This document shows positions 1 through 9,824 of a stretch of DNA of 64,000 nt, in pieces. Each line of letters starts with the position of its first letter. Positions within the stretch are counted from its first letter, which is position 1. Location of the stretch: NCBI RefSeq assembly GCF_025847205.1, contig NZ_JAOYTH010000007.1, positions 252,087 through 316,086 of the forward strand, given 5' to 3'. Origin of the DNA: Pararhizobium sp. YC-54 (GTDB lineage Bacteria > Pseudomonadota > Alphaproteobacteria > Rhizobiales > Rhizobiaceae). The position numbers and the translations under genes are program-made. The notes under the pieces are model-generated. The model had not been told where the DNA came from. It did no database searches and saw nothing but the letters and a program-made list of their open reading frames with translations.

Positions 1-222
1 GACCGGGAGCTGGTGCTCCTGAGCGGCCTTGCCGCCATCATTCTGATCTTCGTCGTGCTGACCTGGTATGCGGCGATCTTCGGGTTAGCCCTCTGGCTTG
101 TCGCCATCGCAGCACTTCGGATGATGGCCAAATCCGATCCACTGATGCGACGCGTTTATCTGCGGCATGTCTCCTACAAGTCCTCGTACAGGGCGACCTC
201 GACGCCCTGGCGGCGTTATTGA
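1..222 (+). CDS. trbD: TrbD, inner-membrane T4SS protein (5' end cut by window)
   Basis: This is the C-terminal 73 residues of a VirB3/TrbD-type protein, a small inner-membrane component of the conjugative mating-pair apparatus. The frame is open from base 1, so the true start lies upstream of the window. A long hydrophobic stretch (LSGLAAIILIFVVL, then a second apolar segment) is followed by a basic tail with DPLMRRVYLRH, typical of the family. It ends 10 bases before trbE, and the order trbD-E-J-K-L-F-G-H-I matches the Ti-plasmid trb operon. The name rests mainly on that order and on the tail motif. Confidence 0.85.
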   Translation, partial: DRELVLLSGLAAIILIFVVLTWYAAIFGLALWLVAIAALRMMAKSDPLMRRVYLRHVSYKSSYRATSTPWRRY

Positions 223-232
223 GGGCGACGAT

Positions 233-2701
233 ATGGTAGCCTTGAAGCAATTCCGGCAGTCAGGTCCCTCGTTTGCCGATCTCGTTCCCTATGCCGGACT
301 GGTCGACAACGGCATCATATTGCTCAAGGACGGTAGCCTGATGGCCGGCTGGTATTTTGCCGGTCCGGACAGCGAGAGCTCGACCGACGCTGAGCGCAAC
401 GAAGTCAGTTGGCAGATCAACGCCATCCTGTCACGCCTCGGCTCCGGCTGGATGATCCAGGTCGAGGCGGCCCGCGTGCCGACGACCGACTATGCGACAG
501 CAGCGGATTGCCATTTTCCGGACCCGGTCACACGCGCCATCGATGCCGAGCGGCGAACGCATTTCGAGCGGGAGAGAGGGCATTTCGAAAGCCGACATGC
601 CCTGATCTTGACTTGGCGTCCGCCGGAGCCGCGGCGCTCCGGCCTGACCCGCTATGTCTATGCCGATGCGGGCAGCAGGTCCACCACCTACGCCGAGAGC
701 GCGCTCGACAGCTTCCGGACATCGATCCGGGAGGTCGAACAGTATCTTGCCAATGTCGTGACGATCCGGCGCATGGTCACAGAGGAGACGGAAGAGCGCG
801 GCGGCTATCGGGTCGCGCGCTACGACGAACTCTTCCAGTTCATCCGCTTTTGCGTAACTGGCGAGAACCATCCGGTGCGCCTGCCGGAAATTCCCATGTA
901 TTTCGACTGGCTGGTTACAGCCGAGCTGCAGCACGGGCTGACGCCCACCGTCGAGAACCGCTTCCTCGGTGTCGTGGCGATCGATGGTCTCCCAGCCGAA
1001 AGCTGGCCGGGCATCCTCAATTCTCTCGATCTCATGCCGCTCACCTATCGCTGGTCAAGCCGCTTTGTCTTTCTCGACGAACAGGAGGCGCGGGTGCGGC
1101 TGGAGCGCACCCGTAAGAAGTGGCAGCAGAAGGTCCGGCCATTCTTCGATCAGCTGTTCCAGACGCAAAGCCGCTCGCTTGATCAGGACGCCATGATGAT
1201 GGTGGCGGAATCCGAGGACGCCATCGCGGAAGCAGCCTCGCAACTCGTGTCCTACGGCTATTACACGCCTGTCATCGTCCTCTTCGACGATGAACAGTTG
1301 CGGCTCCAGGAAAAGTGCGAAGCGATCCGCCGATTGATCCAGGCGGAAGGCTTTGGCGCGCGGATCGAAACCTTGAATGCCACGGATGCCTTTCTCGGCA
1401 GTCTGCCGGGTGTCTCCTACGCAAACATCCGCGAGCCGCTCATCAACACCCGCAATCTTGCCGACCTCGTCCCGTTGAACTCGGTCTGGTCGGGGAGCCC
1501 GGTTGCGCCGTGCCCGTTTTATCCGCCCGGCTCGCCGCCGCTGATGCAGGTCGCGAGCGGCTCGACACCGTTCCGATTGAACCTGCATGTCGATGACGTC
1601 GGCCATACGCTGATCTTTGGCCCGACGGGCTCGGGCAAGTCGACGCTGCTGGCGCTGATCGCCGCGCAGTTCCGCCGCTACGAAGACGCACAGCTGTTCG
1701 CTTTCGACAAGGGCCGGTCGATGCTGCCACTAACGCTGGCCGTCGGCGGCGATCATTACGAGATCGGCGGCGATGGAAACGGAGAAGGCGACGGGAGCTC
1801 ACCGCGACTCGCCTTCTGTCCGCTCTCGGAACTGTCGACCGATGGCGATCGCGCCTGGGCCTCTGAATGGCTGGAAACACTGGTCGCGCTGCAGGGCGTC
1901 ACCGTAACGCCGGACCATCGCAACGCGATTTCAAAGCAGATTGCGCTCATGGCGCAGTCGCGCGGGCGGTCACTGTCGGATTTCGTGAGCGGCGTGCAGA
2001 TGCGAGAGATCAAGGATGCGCTTCATCATTACACCGTCGATGGGCCGATGGGGCAACTTCTCGATGCCGAAGAGGACGGGCTGACGCTCGGCGCCTTCCA
2101 GTGCTTCGAGGTCGAAGAGCTCATGAACATGGGCGAGCGCAATCTTGTGCCGGTTCTTACCTATCTGTTTCGCCGTGTCGAAAAGCGGCTCACCGGTGCG
2201 CCGAGCCTCATCATTCTCGACGAGGCTTGGTTGATGCTCGGCCATCCGCTGTTCCGAGACAAGATCCGCGAATGGCTGAAGGTGCTGCGCAAGGCCAATT
2301 GCGCTGTCGTTCTCGCCACACAGTCGATCTCCGACGCCGAGCGCTCGGGCATCATCGATGTGCTGAAAGAAAGCTGCCCGACGAAGATCTGCCTGCCGAA
2401 CGGGGCGGCACGGGAACCCGGCACACGCGAGTTCTACGAACGCATCGGCTTCAACGAGCGACAGATCGAGATCGTCGCGACCGCCCTTCCAAAACGCGAA
2501 TATTACGTCGCCTCGCCAGACGGACGACGCCTGTTTGACATGGCGCTGGGTCCTGTCGCGCTCTCCTTCGTCGGTGCTTCCGGCAAGGAAGATCTGAAAC
2601 GCATCAGGACGCTCGTCTCCGAATACGGCAACGATTGGCCGCTTTACTGGCTGCAACAAAGAGGGATTGCTCATGCGGATAGTCTTCTTCAGAACCGCTG
2701 A
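233..2701 (+). CDS. trbE: TrbE, VirB4-family T4SS ATPase
   Basis: TrbE is the cytoplasmic VirB4/CagE-family ATPase that powers assembly of the conjugation channel. The product is 822 residues, normal for rhizobial TrbE. The N-terminal half is the CagE/TrbE domain. Walker A (GPTGSGKST) starts at residue 463 and Walker B (LIILDEAW) lies near residue 659. The start is the ATG at 233, read as MVALKQFRQSG, with GAGGGCGA just upstream; an upstream in-frame start at 167 would overlap trbD and is not needed. The 3' end overlaps trbJ by 29 bases, implying translational coupling. It looks intact. Confidence 0.96.
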   Translation: MVALKQFRQSGPSFADLVPYAGLVDNGIILLKDGSLMAGWYFAGPDSESSTDAERNEVSWQINAILSRLGSGWMIQVEAARVPTTDYATAADCHFPDPVTRAIDAERRTHFERERGHFESRHALILTWRPPEPRRSGLTRYVYADAGSRSTTYAESALDSFRTSIREVEQYLANVVTIRRMVTEETEERGGYRVARYDELFQFIRFCVTGENHPVRLPEIPMYFDWLVTAELQHGLTPTVENRFLGVVAIDGLPAESWPGILNSLDLMPLTYRWSSRFVFLDEQEARVRLERTRKKWQQKVRPFFDQLFQTQSRSLDQDAMMMVAESEDAIAEAASQLVSYGYYTPVIVLFDDEQLRLQEKCEAIRRLIQAEGFGARIETLNATDAFLGSLPGVSYANIREPLINTRNLADLVPLNSVWSGSPVAPCPFYPPGSPPLMQVASGSTPFRLNLHVDDVGHTLIFGPTGSGKSTLLALIAAQFRRYEDAQLFAFDKGRSMLPLTLAVGGDHYEIGGDGNGEGDGSSPRLAFCPLSELSTDGDRAWASEWLETLVALQGVTVTPDHRNAISKQIALMAQSRGRSLSDFVSGVQMREIKDALHHYTVDGPMGQLLDAEEDGLTLGAFQCFEVEELMNMGERNLVPVLTYLFRRVEKRLTGAPSLIILDEAWLMLGHPLFRDKIREWLKVLRKANCAVVLATQSISDAERSGIIDVLKESCPTKICLPNGAAREPGTREFYERIGFNERQIEIVATALPKREYYVASPDGRRLFDMALGPVALSFVGASGKEDLKRIRTLVSEYGNDWPLYWLQQRGIAHADSLLQNR

Positions 2702-3482
2702 ACTGGGGTGCGCGGTCGCTGCGCTTGCAATTGTTGCGTCGATTGCGCTGCCTGCCACCAGCATGGCCGGCGGCGTTACCGGTGAGGCGACAGAGTTCAC
2801 GCAGGTCGCCAACAACGCCGAGCTCATTTCGCTTGTCGGCAAGTCGGCCGAGCAGGTGAACAATCAAATTACCCAAATCAATCAGCTCGCCGAGCAGATC
2901 CAGAACCAGCTCAAGATCTACGACAACATGCTGCAGAACACCGCGCAACTGCCGGATCACATCTGGGGCCAGGTCGAGGGCGATCTCAAGAAGCTGCAGA
3001 GCATCGTCGGGCAAGGACAGGGCATCGCTTTTTCGATGGGAAATATCGACGATCAGCTGAAGCAGCGGTTCCAGAGCTATGCTGACATGCAGGCAAACCT
3101 GCCAACGCAGTCGAACTTTTCCACCACCTATCAGTCCTGGTCTGACACCAACAGAGACACAATTGCCGGCACGCTGAAGGCGGCCAACCTGACAGCCGAC
3201 CAATTCTTGAGTGAGGAGTCGACGATGTCTTCCCTGCGGGGAATGTCGGAAACCGCCGACGGCCAGATGAAGGCACTTCAGGTCGGTCATCAGATCGCAG
3301 CCCAGGAAGTCGCACAGATGCAGAAGCTGCGCGGGCTTGTCTCACAGCAGATGACGATGATGGGCACCTGGTATCAGTCGGAGCAGGCGCAAAAGGATCT
3401 GGCGCAGGTCAGACGGGAGAAGTTTTTCAATGCGCCAGAGCACGATATCCGTAGTGGCCAGACCATGGAGCCGCGCTGGTGA
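2673..3482 (+). CDS. trbJ: TrbJ, VirB5-type periplasmic T4SS protein
   Basis: TrbJ is the VirB5-like minor pilus or adhesin component of the Trb apparatus. The product is 269 residues with an N-terminal signal sequence ending near PATSMAGG, then a long helical, glutamine-rich body (NNQITQINQLAEQIQNQLK). The ATG at 2673 is preceded by GAGG at 2661; a TTG at 2667 is the alternative. The last codons overlap the GTG start of trbK. The C-terminal end, REKFF...PEHDIRSGQ...PRW, closely resembles the C-terminal end of the neighbouring TrbK, which is odd for two otherwise unrelated proteins. Confidence 0.93.
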   Translation: MRIVFFRTAELGCAVAALAIVASIALPATSMAGGVTGEATEFTQVANNAELISLVGKSAEQVNNQITQINQLAEQIQNQLKIYDNMLQNTAQLPDHIWGQVEGDLKKLQSIVGQGQGIAFSMGNIDDQLKQRFQSYADMQANLPTQSNFSTTYQSWSDTNRDTIAGTLKAANLTADQFLSEESTMSSLRGMSETADGQMKALQVGHQIAAQEVAQMQKLRGLVSQQMTMMGTWYQSEQAQKDLAQVRREKFFNAPEHDIRSGQTMEPRW

Positions 3483-3700
3483 GCGCGCGGCTGATCATGG
3501 CCCTTGCACTTGCGGGGCTCATCGGCTTTGGCGCCGGTGCGAGCTGGATGAAGGGGCAGACTTCCTCGGTTCAGACGACCGGCGGCAGTGCCTCCCAGCC
3601 GTCATTCGACGAAGCGCAGCGCGAGCATCGGGAGAAATTCTTTGGCGGTGATCCGGAGCGTGATGTCCGGGGCGGTCAGGAGCTGAAGCCGAGATGGTAA
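3479..3700 (+). CDS. trbK: TrbK, entry-exclusion protein
   Basis: TrbK-type proteins are small membrane-anchored proteins that block redundant uptake of the same plasmid by a donor cell. The product is 73 residues. It starts with GTG overlapping the TGA of trbJ, and ends in an ATGGTAA overlap with trbL, so translation is coupled on both sides. A single hydrophobic N-terminal segment (LIMALALAGLIGFGAG) would anchor it. The rest is polar and ends in [21 protein letters not shown], a near match to the TrbJ tail. Position between trbJ and trbL is the main basis for the name. Confidence 0.85.
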   Translation: MSARLIMALALAGLIGFGAGASWMKGQTSSVQTTGGSASQPSFDEAQREHREKFFGGDPERDVRGGQELKPRW

Positions 3701-4884
3701 TCGTCCGCCCGTCCCGCAAGCTGGAGCTTGCCTTCATCGCGATCGGCATTGTCCTCCTAGCCAGCGCGCCAGCGCTCGCGCAGCAGGGACAGGTGCTGAC
3801 CACGCTGGAAAACTCGGTCGCCGCAGCTGTCAAAGGCTGGGAATCGAGGATCATCGAAGCGGCTCGCTCCCTGTTCTGGATTCTGGCGGGGATAGAAATC
3901 GGCATTGCCGCCGTGTGGCTCGCCATCAACGCAGCATCGCTCGATGCCTGGTTTGCCGAACTCGTGCGCCGGATCATGTTCATCGGCCTCTTCGCCTTTA
4001 TTCTCGATCGCGGTCCGGCTCTTGGCAAGGCAATCGTCGACAGCCTCTACCAGATCGGCGCAGGCGGCGGATCCGCGTCGCCAGCCAACATCTTCGACGC
4101 CGGCATCCGGGTTGCGTCAAAGATGTCCGAACAAGCGAAGTTCGGGCTGTGGGAGGATAACGCGCTGGCGATCGCCGCAGTGTTCGCCATGGTCGTCGTC
4201 GTCGTTGCCTTCAGTCTCGTTGCGGCGATCTTCGTTGCGGTCATGGTCGAGATGTATGTCGGCCTGCTTGCCGGCATGATCATGCTCGGGCTTGGCGGTT
4301 CGTCCTACACAAAAGACTTTGCCGTCCGATATCTCGTCTACGCCTTCTCCGTCGGCATGAAGCTGATGGCATTGGTGATGATCTCCAAGATCGGATCCGA
4401 CATTCTGCTCGGATTGGCCGAAACGCCGTCGACGACTTCGGATCAGTTCATCAATACGCTGGCGATTGCCGGTATCTCGGTCGTCGTCTTCGTTATCGCC
4501 ATGTATGTGCCGCCGATCATCCAGGGCGTCGTGCAGGGTGCATCTGTCTCCGGTGGCATGGAGGCGATCCGGCACGGCGGACAGGCGGCCTCGTTTGCTG
4601 CGGGCGGCGTAGCTCTCGCCGCCGGTGCTGCTGGCGCCGGCTTCGCCGCAGGGCAGGCGGCACGCTCGGCGGGATCGTCGATGGCAGGTGCTGCTCTGCG
4701 CGGCATGGGCTCCGGCGTCTGGTCCGCAGGCAGTGCAGCGGGGTCGGCAGCCAAGGAAAAGGCGATCGGTTCGCCGGGCGCTTATGCCGGCTCGCTGCTC
4801 GGCCTCGCCAACGCCAAGCTCGACGGCAACCGCAGCGGCTCTGGCCGTCGCACTCCACCTCCCGAACGCAATGACAAATCTTGA
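3694..4884 (+). CDS. trbL: TrbL, VirB6-type polytopic channel protein
   Basis: TrbL is the VirB6-like polytopic inner-membrane protein of the conjugation channel. The product is 396 residues. It has a cleavable-looking N-terminal hydrophobic sequence ending ASAPALAQQ, several membrane-spanning segments between about residues 55 and 290 (for example [20 protein letters not shown]), and a long Ala/Gly/Ser-rich C-terminal domain from about residue 290, as is usual in TrbL. The ATG overlaps the trbK stop codon. It ends 14 bases before trbF. Confidence 0.94.
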   Translation: MVIVRPSRKLELAFIAIGIVLLASAPALAQQGQVLTTLENSVAAAVKGWESRIIEAARSLFWILAGIEIGIAAVWLAINAASLDAWFAELVRRIMFIGLFAFILDRGPALGKAIVDSLYQIGAGGGSASPANIFDAGIRVASKMSEQAKFGLWEDNALAIAAVFAMVVVVVAFSLVAAIFVAVMVEMYVGLLAGMIMLGLGGSSYTKDFAVRYLVYAFSVGMKLMALVMISKIGSDILLGLAETPSTTSDQFINTLAIAGISVVVFVIAMYVPPIIQGVVQGASVSGGMEAIRHGGQAASFAAGGVALAAGAAGAGFAAGQAARSAGSSMAGAALRGMGSGVWSAGSAAGSAAKEKAIGSPGAYAGSLLGLANAKLDGNRSGSGRRTPPPERNDKS

Positions 4885-4898
4885 AGAAGGACGTGACA

Positions 4899-5561
4899 AT
4901 GGCTGCCAATCGCGCCCCCGATAACCCTTATCTTGCTGCTCGCCAGGAATGGAGCGAGCGCTATGGCTCCTATGTCAAGGCGGCGTCAGCCTGGCGCATT
5001 GTCGGCATCACCGGCATGCTGATGGCGGTCGTCGGCTTTTCCTACGCGCTCTATCAGTCGACGCAGGTCAAGCTCGTTCCCTACATTGTCGAGGTCGACA
5101 AGCTCGGCACGGCCGCGACGGCCGGCTTCCCGCAGCAGATCGAATACGCGGATCCGCGTGTCGTGCGCGCGACCCTGGGTGGCTTCGTCTCCAACTTCCG
5201 CTCGGTCACACCGGATGCAGTGGTGCAGAAGCAATATATCGACCGCACCTACGCCCTGCTCAGAACGTCCGATCCGGCAACCGAAAAGGTCAATGCCTGG
5301 TATCGCTCCAGTTCGCCGTTCGAGAAGGCAAAGAATTCGACGGTTGCCATCGAGGTCAACAATATCGTGGCGCTGTCCAACCAGTCCTACCAGATCGACT
5401 GGACGGAATTCGAGCGCGACCGCAAGGGCAAGGAAACCGCGCTTCGCCGCTTCCGTGGCATCGCCACCGTCACATTGACCCCGCCTCAGGACGAGGGCGT
5501 CATCCGGCTTAACCCGATCGGTCTTTATCTCAAAGACTTCGATTGGACCGCACAGCTTTGA
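4899..5561 (+). CDS. trbF: TrbF, VirB8-type T4SS protein
   Basis: TrbF is the VirB8-like inner-membrane assembly factor, with a short cytoplasmic N-terminus, one transmembrane helix and a periplasmic NTF2-like domain. The product is 220 residues. The helix is at about residues 30-50 ([19 protein letters not shown]), followed by [14 protein letters not shown], typical of TrbF. The ATG at 4899 is preceded by GAAGAAGGACGTGACA; a TTG 18 bases upstream is less likely. It lies between trbL and trbG as in Ti plasmids. Confidence 0.95.
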   Translation: MAANRAPDNPYLAARQEWSERYGSYVKAASAWRIVGITGMLMAVVGFSYALYQSTQVKLVPYIVEVDKLGTAATAGFPQQIEYADPRVVRATLGGFVSNFRSVTPDAVVQKQYIDRTYALLRTSDPATEKVNAWYRSSSPFEKAKNSTVAIEVNNIVALSNQSYQIDWTEFERDRKGKETALRRFRGIATVTLTPPQDEGVIRLNPIGLYLKDFDWTAQL

Positions 5562-5577
5562 AAGGCATGGCCACCTC

Positions 5578-6435
5578 ATGATCAAGAATTTCTGGATTGG
5601 CCACGCGCGCTTGGCCTTGAGCCTGGCTCTGCCCCTGGCGTCGTGCCTGATCGATGTCTCGGGTTTCGTTTCGACGGCGCAGGCGCAGCAGGTCTCCGCT
5701 AACGAGCGCAAAGGCATCGACATCTCCGGCAAGTGGCGTGGCACGCGCGGCCTGGTAACCAAGGGTGACGACGGCAAGATCATCTTCCTTTACGGCGAGG
5801 TGCAGCCCTCCGTTGTCTGCTCGCCGCTGCAGGTCTGCGACATCGAATTGCAGCCAGGCGAGGTGGTTCGCGATGTGCTGGTCGGGGACACCGTGCGCTG
5901 GAAGGTCGAACCTGCAACCTCCGGCGCTGCCGGCGGGCAGGCGATTCATCTGATCGTCAAGCCGTCCGAGCCGGGCCTGGTGACCTCCATGGTCGTGACG
6001 ACGTCGCGGCGCACCTATCACATCCAGCTCAAATCCCATCCGACCCAGTATATGGCGCGCGTCGGCTTCGAATACCCGGAAGACGTCTCAGCCAAGCTCG
6101 CCGATATCAACGCCCGACTGGAAGCGAGCACAATTCCCGGCGCGAACGTGCCGGCCGAACAGTTGAGCTTTTCCTACTCGGTTTCCGGGCGCGCCGGCTG
6201 GCGGCCGACACGCGTCTATACCGACGGGGAGAAGACATACATCCAGTTCCCGCGCCGGATCTCCGGCCAGGATGCACCGGTCCTGTTCGTTGTCTCCGGC
6301 GGCCAGAACCGCATCGTCAATTATCGCATGAAGAACGACATGATGATCGTCGACTACAACGTCGACAAGGCTGTCCTGGTTTCCGGCGTCGGTTGGAAAC
6401 AGGAGAAGGTGACGATCAAGCGGGGAGGGCGGTAA
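5578..6435 (+). CDS. trbG: TrbG, VirB9-type outer-membrane-complex protein
   Basis: TrbG is the VirB9/CagX-family periplasmic protein that forms part of the T4SS outer-membrane core with TrbH and TrbI. The product is 285 residues with a signal peptide ending near STAQAQQ. The C-terminal CagX-type domain contains [22 protein letters not shown] and the terminal segment [21 protein letters not shown], both recognisable family signatures. The stop codon shares one base with the trbH start (TAATG), so the two are coupled. Confidence 0.95.
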   Translation: MIKNFWIGHARLALSLALPLASCLIDVSGFVSTAQAQQVSANERKGIDISGKWRGTRGLVTKGDDGKIIFLYGEVQPSVVCSPLQVCDIELQPGEVVRDVLVGDTVRWKVEPATSGAAGGQAIHLIVKPSEPGLVTSMVVTTSRRTYHIQLKSHPTQYMARVGFEYPEDVSAKLADINARLEASTIPGANVPAEQLSFSYSVSGRAGWRPTRVYTDGEKTYIQFPRRISGQDAPVLFVVSGGQNRIVNYRMKNDMMIVDYNVDKAVLVSGVGWKQEKVTIKRGGR

Positions 6436-6890
6436 TGCGTTCCTTTCAGATCTCTATCACCCGCCGGCTTATCATCGCCGGCGTTTCCGCCTTGCTCCTG
6501 TCCGGATGCCAGACTGCAGGCAGCGACGGACTTGTGGTGAGCGATGCCCCGCCAGAGATCTCCGGTCCGGCCGCGAGTGCGATCGCTGGCGATATGGTCA
6601 GCCGGCTCGCTGAAGAGATCGGACAAGGTAAGGCGACCGTGGCGCTAAAGCCTGACGGTTCTCCCTTTGGCCAAGCGCTCGAGGCGGCGCTGAAGGGCTG
6701 GGGCTATGCTGTTGTCACCGACCAGAAGCCTGATCAGAAGATCATTCCGCTTGCCTATGTGATCGTGCCGTTTGAGGGTCAGGTGCTTGCCCGCCTGTCG
6801 ACGGCGAACGTTGAGCTCGGGCGCGCATACACCGTCACGGCAAACGGGGCAACGCCGGCAAGCGCTTTGTCGCTCCTGAAGCGCGGGTGA
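6435..6890 (+). CDS. trbH: TrbH, T4SS lipoprotein
   Basis: TrbH is a small lipoprotein of the Trb apparatus, filling the VirB7-like role in the outer-membrane complex. The product is 151 residues. The N-terminus has a lipobox, LLSGC, with the lipidated cysteine at residue 25. The remainder is a compact domain with no catalytic motif. The start at 6435 overlaps the trbG stop; a GTG in the same frame 42 bases upstream lies inside trbG and is not preferred. It is followed 12 bases later by trbI. Confidence 0.92.
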   Translation: MRSFQISITRRLIIAGVSALLLSGCQTAGSDGLVVSDAPPEISGPAASAIAGDMVSRLAEEIGQGKATVALKPDGSPFGQALEAALKGWGYAVVTDQKPDQKIIPLAYVIVPFEGQVLARLSTANVELGRAYTVTANGATPASALSLLKRG

Positions 6891-6902
6891 GGGGAAGGGA
6901 TT

Positions 6903-8210
6903 ATGGTACAATCGCTGAAACTTGGCGGCGCTACCAACGAGGAAGCGCAATCCGGCATGCGGCGGATCAACCGCCTGCCAATCATTATCGTCATCGTTCT
7001 CCTGGTGGCGTTCCTCGGCATTATCTTCTACGGCCTGACCTCCCGCGGAATGTTCTTTATTACAGACGCAGGGCTGGAGACCAATCCGGGTACGCCGGCT
7101 TCCACCTTTGCCGATCAGATCAAGCGGGGTGTGACTGACGGCATTATCGGTGATCCCGAGAGCCAGGTGACCTACCAGCCAACACCGGTCGAGAAAAAGG
7201 AAGAGCGGGTCACAAACCCGTTTCCGACACAGCAGACGACCGTCGAGGAGCAAAAACCAGAGCTGGAGCCGGAGGCCGTGTGGCGGGCGCGGCTTCATCG
7301 CGAGAACCAGGAGCAATATCTGCGCGAGCAGCAGCGCCAGCGCATGGCGCGGCTGCAGGCAAATGATGCAGCCTATGATGCACCGCTGGTGATCGATCGC
7401 AGCAAACTCGAAGCGACTGCGAAGAGCAACGATCAGCGATTGGCCGACACGGACACAGCTTCATCGCCACGCGCATCCATGCCGGACCTCTATGCCGCCG
7501 CCCTGAAAAACGGTCTGCTTGGCCAGAATGACGATCAGAACGGACAGACATCGAAGGAGGACTTCTTTAATAGCGATCTGAAAGAGCTCGGCTATCTCCG
7601 CAACCGGGTCGTGCCGCAGCAATCAGCCTTCGAGCTCAAGCGCGGCTCCGTCATTCCGGCGACGCTAATCACCGGGATTAATTCCGATCTTCCCGGACGT
7701 ATCACCGCGCAAGTTAGCCAAAACGTCTATGACAGCGCCACCGGGCATCGCCTGCTCATTCCCCAAGGCGCCAAGCTGTTCGGACGCTACGACAGTAAAG
7801 TGTCCTTCGGCCAGAGCCGCGTTCTTGTCGTCTGGACCGACCTGATATTCCCGAACGGTTCGACGCTGCAAATTGGCGGTATGGCCGGCACGGATGCGCA
7901 GGGCTATGGCGGGTTCAACGACAAGGTCAACAATCACTACCTGCGGACGTTCGGATCGGCGGCGCTGATCGCGTTGATCGGAACGGGGATTGATGCGTCG
8001 ATGCCGGAGAGTTCGACGCTGACAACGCAGGAGACCGCCTCGGATGCGGCCCGGCGGAATTTTGCGGAAAGCTTCGGCCGCGTTGCGGAGCAGACGATCA
8101 GCAAGAATCTCAACGTCCAGCCGACACTTGAGATCCGGCCTGGCTACAAGTTCAACGTGCTGGTTGATCAGGACATCGAATTCCCTCGAGAATTCAAATT
8201 TGGGCATTGA
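6903..8210 (+). CDS. trbI: TrbI, VirB10-type T4SS protein
   Basis: TrbI is the VirB10-family protein that spans inner and outer membranes in the conjugation channel. The product is 435 residues. It has a cytoplasmic N-terminus, one transmembrane helix near residues 25-43 (LPIIIVIVLLVAFLGIIFYG), a charged and glutamine-rich periplasmic linker, and a C-terminal beta-barrel domain with TrbI/VirB10 signatures (GSVIPATLITGINSDLPG, and IPQGAKLFGRYDSKVSFGQ). This is the end of the trb operon. The next gene is the first gene of the cargo, on the opposite strand. Confidence 0.96.
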   Translation: MVQSLKLGGATNEEAQSGMRRINRLPIIIVIVLLVAFLGIIFYGLTSRGMFFITDAGLETNPGTPASTFADQIKRGVTDGIIGDPESQVTYQPTPVEKKEERVTNPFPTQQTTVEEQKPELEPEAVWRARLHRENQEQYLREQQRQRMARLQANDAAYDAPLVIDRSKLEATAKSNDQRLADTDTASSPRASMPDLYAAALKNGLLGQNDDQNGQTSKEDFFNSDLKELGYLRNRVVPQQSAFELKRGSVIPATLITGINSDLPGRITAQVSQNVYDSATGHRLLIPQGAKLFGRYDSKVSFGQSRVLVVWTDLIFPNGSTLQIGGMAGTDAQGYGGFNDKVNNHYLRTFGSAALIALIGTGIDASMPESSTLTTQETASDAARRNFAESFGRVAEQTISKNLNVQPTLEIRPGYKFNVLVDQDIEFPREFKFGH

Positions 8211-8272
8211 AGATTATGCGTGCTCGATTGAGCAGATGGTCCATCTAAGGCGCAGCTCTTCGTAATACTTGC
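8211..8272. other. Left junction between trbI and the cargo
   Basis: This short convergent gap holds AGATGG-T-CCATCT (8234-8246), a 13-bp interrupted dyad, but no clear T-run. No integrase, transposase remnant or terminal inverted repeat is visible. It marks the left edge of the catabolic cargo. Confidence 0.4.
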
Positions 8273-8950
8273 TTACGCAAACTTACGGTCCGCCAGTTCC
8301 TCTACACGCTTCCAGCAATACTTTATGTAGTTGCGCTTGATGGAGCCCACAGCGTCTACGTCGTTTTCACGAGCCGCAGTTAGTAAGTCTGTCAACTCTG
8401 CCTGAAGGAGGCGGACAGCGTCTGCCCAGACATCCTGCGACACGTCATACCATGCTCTAGCTGCTCGAAAATATAGATTGTGCCATATCGCGAGGAACGT
8501 TTTGTTCTGGATGATGTCGCTCACTGCGAAATGTAGCTCGTGGTTGATCCTCCAATGTTCATTCAAGTCCACGGAGTCCATCAACGAGTTTGACCTAGCA
8601 AGTAGGCGCTCCAGAGCAGCAGCATCTTGTTGAGTAATCTCTCTGGTCTGCATCCGGCCAAAAAGTTGAGCCATTTCCACACGTAAACTGTAGACCTCGC
8701 GCAGATCTTCCGCGTCCAACGTCGTGACGAATGTTCCAATGCCGTTACGAACTTCGACCAGGCCCTCGATAGAAAGCCTCTGCAGAGCTTCGCGTATTGG
8801 GGTTCGGCTCACGTTGAACTCTGTTGCAAGCTCACTTTCCCGGAGCATCGTCCCTGGCTGGTATTCTAGCAAGCAGATCCTATCGCGCAGGAGATCGTGA
8901 ATGTCAGCGGCGCCAATCCGCCTCACTTCAATTTCGTCAGCATTGGCCAT
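8273..8950 (-). CDS. GntR/FadR-family regulator (cargo regulator 1)
   Basis: This is a GntR-family transcription factor of the FadR (FCD) subgroup, which usually represses catabolic operons and responds to a small acid. The product is 225 residues. The winged helix lies at about residues 15-80 and contains ESELATEFNVSRTPIREALQRL, with the classic SRTPIREAL recognition segment. The C-terminal helical effector domain carries the metal-ligand pattern expected of FCD (NHELHFAVSD). An in-frame GTG at 8971 is the alternative start. It probably controls the adjacent reductase/Pot-type operon. The effector is unknown. Confidence 0.88.
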   Translation of the reverse strand: MANADEIEVRRIGAADIHDLLRDRICLLEYQPGTMLRESELATEFNVSRTPIREALQRLSIEGLVEVRNGIGTFVTTLDAEDLREVYSLRVEMAQLFGRMQTREITQQDAAALERLLARSNSLMDSVDLNEHWRINHELHFAVSDIIQNKTFLAIWHNLYFRAARAWYDVSQDVWADAVRLLQAELTDLLTAARENDVDAVGSIKRNYIKYCWKRVEELADRKFA

Positions 8951-9022
8951 ATCTGCATCTTTCAAATACACTGGCGCAGATGGCTAGCTCCCGTTCCAGG
9001 ATACCGACGGCAATCTGCTGGT

Positions 9023-9802
9023 TCACGAGGTCGATTGCAACTTTCCGTGAACCACTGCAAGCGCTCCAGACCATGGTGCAAAACATTTTTTCTTCAAGAG
9101 ATAGTCTAGGCCAAGCTTTGTATAGGTACCGTCGGTAGCAATACCGTCAGAAATTCCCTGCAACGATATGCCTGGACATGTAAGCGCGTTGGCGGCCGCG
9201 CCCGAGACGTTCCCCGCTACAATGTCGCGCGCGTGCTCTGCGCTAAGCCCCTGCTCGACAAACCAATCTTGAAGGGTGTCCATGAACCTGTACATCCAGC
9301 CAGACAGGCACGCCCCGATCATCGAGAGTTCAAATTGGTCCTCGGTTTCAAATGGAAGTACTTTCCCCGCTTTGGCCAGCACCGCTTCGACGCGCGCATC
9401 GCTTGGATAAATGGGAAACAAGCCACCACTGATGACGCCCACATAGCTTGAGGGCATCACCCTGACCACCGTCGCCTCGGTGCCCAGCGTTGTTCGAAGA
9501 ACCGAGATCGGCAGGCCCGCCACGGCGGAGAGAAGAACCTGCTCTGCCCGGACCTTTATGATAGGTAGGGTGGCGGAAAGTTGCTCAGGTCGAACGGCCA
9601 ACAATAACCACTGCGACCGATTGAGCAGGTCGTCTTCATCCTCAGCCACCACGCAGCCATGATCATCGGCGAGTTTTGCCGCCTTTCTCCTGCTGTAAGG
9701 TGAAAGCAGAATAGCACCCTTATGGCCGCCATTCCTCAACGCCGATATGAAGTAAGCTGCGAAGTCTCCAGTCCCAATTACCCCGAGAGTTGGATCGGTC
9801 AT
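9023..9802 (-). CDS. ProC-like NAD(P)-dependent reductase
   Basis: The product is a 259-residue member of the pyrroline-5-carboxylate reductase (ProC) superfamily. The N-terminal Rossmann fold has the dinucleotide motif GVIGTGDFAAYFISAL, and the middle has RVMPSSYVGVISGG, matching the ProC R-x-MPN region but with N replaced by S. The C-terminal helical domain has QGLSAEHARDIVAG and GISDGIATDGTYTKLGLDYL. Divergence from housekeeping ProC suggests a different imine or keto substrate, possibly a cyclic imine or N-methyl amine from the imported compound; that is inference. The start is the ATG at 9802, 22 bases beyond the end of the permease gene. Confidence 0.75.
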   Translation of the reverse strand: MTDPTLGVIGTGDFAAYFISALRNGGHKGAILLSPYSRRKAAKLADDHGCVVAEDEDDLLNRSQWLLLAVRPEQLSATLPIIKVRAEQVLLSAVAGLPISVLRTTLGTEATVVRVMPSSYVGVISGGLFPIYPSDARVEAVLAKAGKVLPFETEDQFELSMIGACLSGWMYRFMDTLQDWFVEQGLSAEHARDIVAGNVSGAAANALTCPGISLQGISDGIATDGTYTKLGLDYLLKKKCFAPWSGALAVVHGKLQSTS

Positions 9803-9824
9803 GTCGGTGCTCCTAGCGTTGAAT

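Noticed and set aside
409..1116. Long alternative frames inside trbE, traA, soxA and traG
   Set aside because: They lie opposite or out of frame with intact, well-recognised genes and come from GC-rich codon bias.
8234..8246. AGATGG-T-CCATCT dyad as terminator or operator
   Set aside because: It lacks a T-run, and it lies past the 3' ends of both flanking genes, where an operator would have no start to control.
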